14,128 bases of DNA from an uncultured Atopobium sp. (GTDB lineage: Bacteria > Actinomycetota > Coriobacteriia > Coriobacteriales > Atopobiaceae). Shown here in pieces: positions 13,254 through 14,128 of this stretch. The notes beneath the pieces were generated by a model. It did not search any database. It saw nothing but the letters and a program-made list of their open reading frames with translations, and was not told the DNA's origin. Position numbers and translations under genes: made by a program. Every line of letters starts with the position of its first letter. Position 1 is the stretch's first letter. The DNA is taken from assembly GCA_900555335.1 (NCBI GenBank), contig USKU01000025.1, positions 1 to 14,128 of the forward strand, in the 5' to 3' direction.

Positions 13254-14128
13254 TTACATAAAGCCAAGAAGTCGACCAACGATACCAACACCAAAGAGAG
13301 CCAGAATAATGGCAATTGGAGAAACCTTCTTTTTAAGCAGTGAGCAGCAAAGCAACGTCAGACCAACAGCAGCAAGTCCAGGAATGAGCGAATCAAGGTT
13401 GTTCTGAAGCGTGGTTACCTTCACTGGATCAAGACCGTTTGGTCCAAGAACAGAGTAGAGCTTCAATGCTTGATACATTCCCTCTACTCCTGAAGGAAGG
13501 GTTGTCCAATCAATATACGCACCTGCCTGCTGAGGAATGGTAGAGACAACTGGGGTAAATGAAATAGAAACCCAACGCTGTACCAGGGCACCAATGATAA
13601 ACATACCCAGAATGGAAGCGCCCTCAGTAATCTTGCCTAGCATACCGCCAGAAAGATCGGAAGAAATTGAAGCGCCTGCCTTGTAGCCAAACTCCTGGGT
13701 GTACCAGAGGAAGGCAAGGCGAATGACGTTCCACAGGACAAAGAAGAGAATAGGGCCAAGTGCAGAGCCGCCAAGAGCAATGGAGGCACCAAGTGCTCCA
13801 AGGATTGGACGGACAGTAAACCAGAAGACTGGATCGCCAACACCAGCCAGAGGACCCATCATACCTACCTTGACGCCCTGAATTGCAACGTCATCAATAG
13901 GCTCGCCATTAGCGCGTCCCTCCTCCAGTGCAAGGGTAACACCCATGACTGGCGCAGAAACATAAGGATGAGTATTGTAGAACTCAAGGTGGCGCTTAAG
14001 AGCTGCTACCTGGTCTTCTTTGTTTGGATAAAGCTTTTTAATGGCAGGAATTATTGAGAATGCCCAACCACCATTCTGCATACGCTCGTAGTTCCAAGAA
14101 CCCTGAAGGAACTGATGACGAAGAGCAA
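13254..14128 (-). CDS. manZ: PTS mannose/fructose/sorbose family IID component (N-terminus outside window)
   Basis: EIID is a membrane subunit of the mannose-type phosphotransferase system. With EIIC it carries sugar across the membrane while EIIAB phosphorylates it. About 290 codons are visible, and the frame stays open to the window edge with ALRHQFLQGSWNYERMQNGGWAF, the conserved EIID start region. It therefore begins only slightly beyond the edge. Other family stretches are HPYVSAPVMGVTLALEE and GVKVGMMGPLAGVGDPVFWFTVRPILGALG. Membrane helices follow, with a final hydrophobic segment ending GRLLGFM. An internal ATG at 14081 is not the start, because conserved residues precede it. The IIC and IIAB genes should lie at higher coordinates off the window. 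manO follows after 86 bases. Confidence 0.95.
   Translation of the reverse strand, partial: ALRHQFLQGSWNYERMQNGGWAFSIIPAIKKLYPNKEDQVAALKRHLEFYNTHPYVSAPVMGVTLALEEGRANGEPIDDVAIQGVKVGMMGPLAGVGDPVFWFTVRPILGALGASIALGGSALGPILFFVLWNVIRLAFLWYTQEFGYKAGASISSDLSGGMLGKITEGASILGMFIIGALVQRWVSISFTPVVSTIPQQAGAYIDWTTLPSGVEGMYQALKLYSVLGPNGLDPVKVTTLQNNLDSLIPGLAAVGLTLLCCSLLKKKVSPIAIILALFGVGIVGRLLGFM

Noticed and set aside
1..14128. CRISPR arrays, insertion sequences, tRNA or rRNA genes, defence or biosynthetic systems
   Set aside because: I saw no spaced long repeats, transposase motifs, tRNA-like folds or unfamiliar conserved gene sets. The window is a contiguous series of housekeeping genes.

Overview
The window is ordinary bacterial core genome. 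Every gene I can support lies on the minus strand, so transcription runs from high to low coordinates. The sequence has mid-range GC, tight gene packing, common GTG/TTG starts and good Shine-Dalgarno sites. Protein features include TlyA, Asp23/Gls24, EF-P with a PGKGG loop and an RsmH with a CxC...CxC insert. Together these suggest a Gram-positive anaerobe, most likely an actinobacterium of the Coriobacteriia (Atopobium/Lancefieldella/Olsenella type). That placement is inferred from gene style and order, not from a search.

Region 1 (14128 to 12760) holds the end of a mannose-family PTS operon: manZ (IID, N-terminus off the window edge), an intrinsic hairpin, then the DUF956 gene manO. Region 2 (12711 to 9950) is a translation and nucleic-acid block: efp with its own extended -10 promoter, asp23, nusB, xseB and tlyA. 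The genes asp23 through tlyA abut or overlap and probably share one transcript. xseA, the expected partner of xseB, is not here. Region 3 (9955 to 4612) carries nadK and recN, then pyrG and xerD. A near-perfect palindrome with the core GAAC-N4-GTTC, the Gram-positive/actinobacterial LexA half-sites, lies just upstream of the nadK-recN promoter region. This fits SOS induction of the repair protein RecN. pyrG has a leader hairpin whose 3' arm contains its ribosome binding site. Region 4 (4611 to 4173) is 439 bases without a gene. It contains a GC-rich array of 11-bp repeats, a hairpin-plus-U-tract terminator, and four RGTGT repeats spaced exactly 10 bp apart. The last are a textbook MraZ operator. 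Region 5 (4172 to 1) is the start of the division and cell-wall (dcw) cluster: mraZ, rsmH, ftsL, ftsI and the first 145 codons of murF, with no murE between ftsI and murF.

The genes work as several housekeeping units. The dcw genes build and cross-link septal peptidoglycan under MraZ autoregulation. recN and xerD serve chromosome repair and dimer resolution. pyrG and nadK supply CTP and NADP. efp, nusB and tlyA support translation and rRNA synthesis. manZ/manO serve sugar uptake. I found no mobile element, CRISPR array, tRNA, rRNA or evident novel protein system. The most interesting signals are regulatory: the LexA-like box, the MraZ boxes, the 11-bp array, the pyrG leader hairpin, and two hairpin-U-tract elements placed directly against downstream ribosome binding sites.
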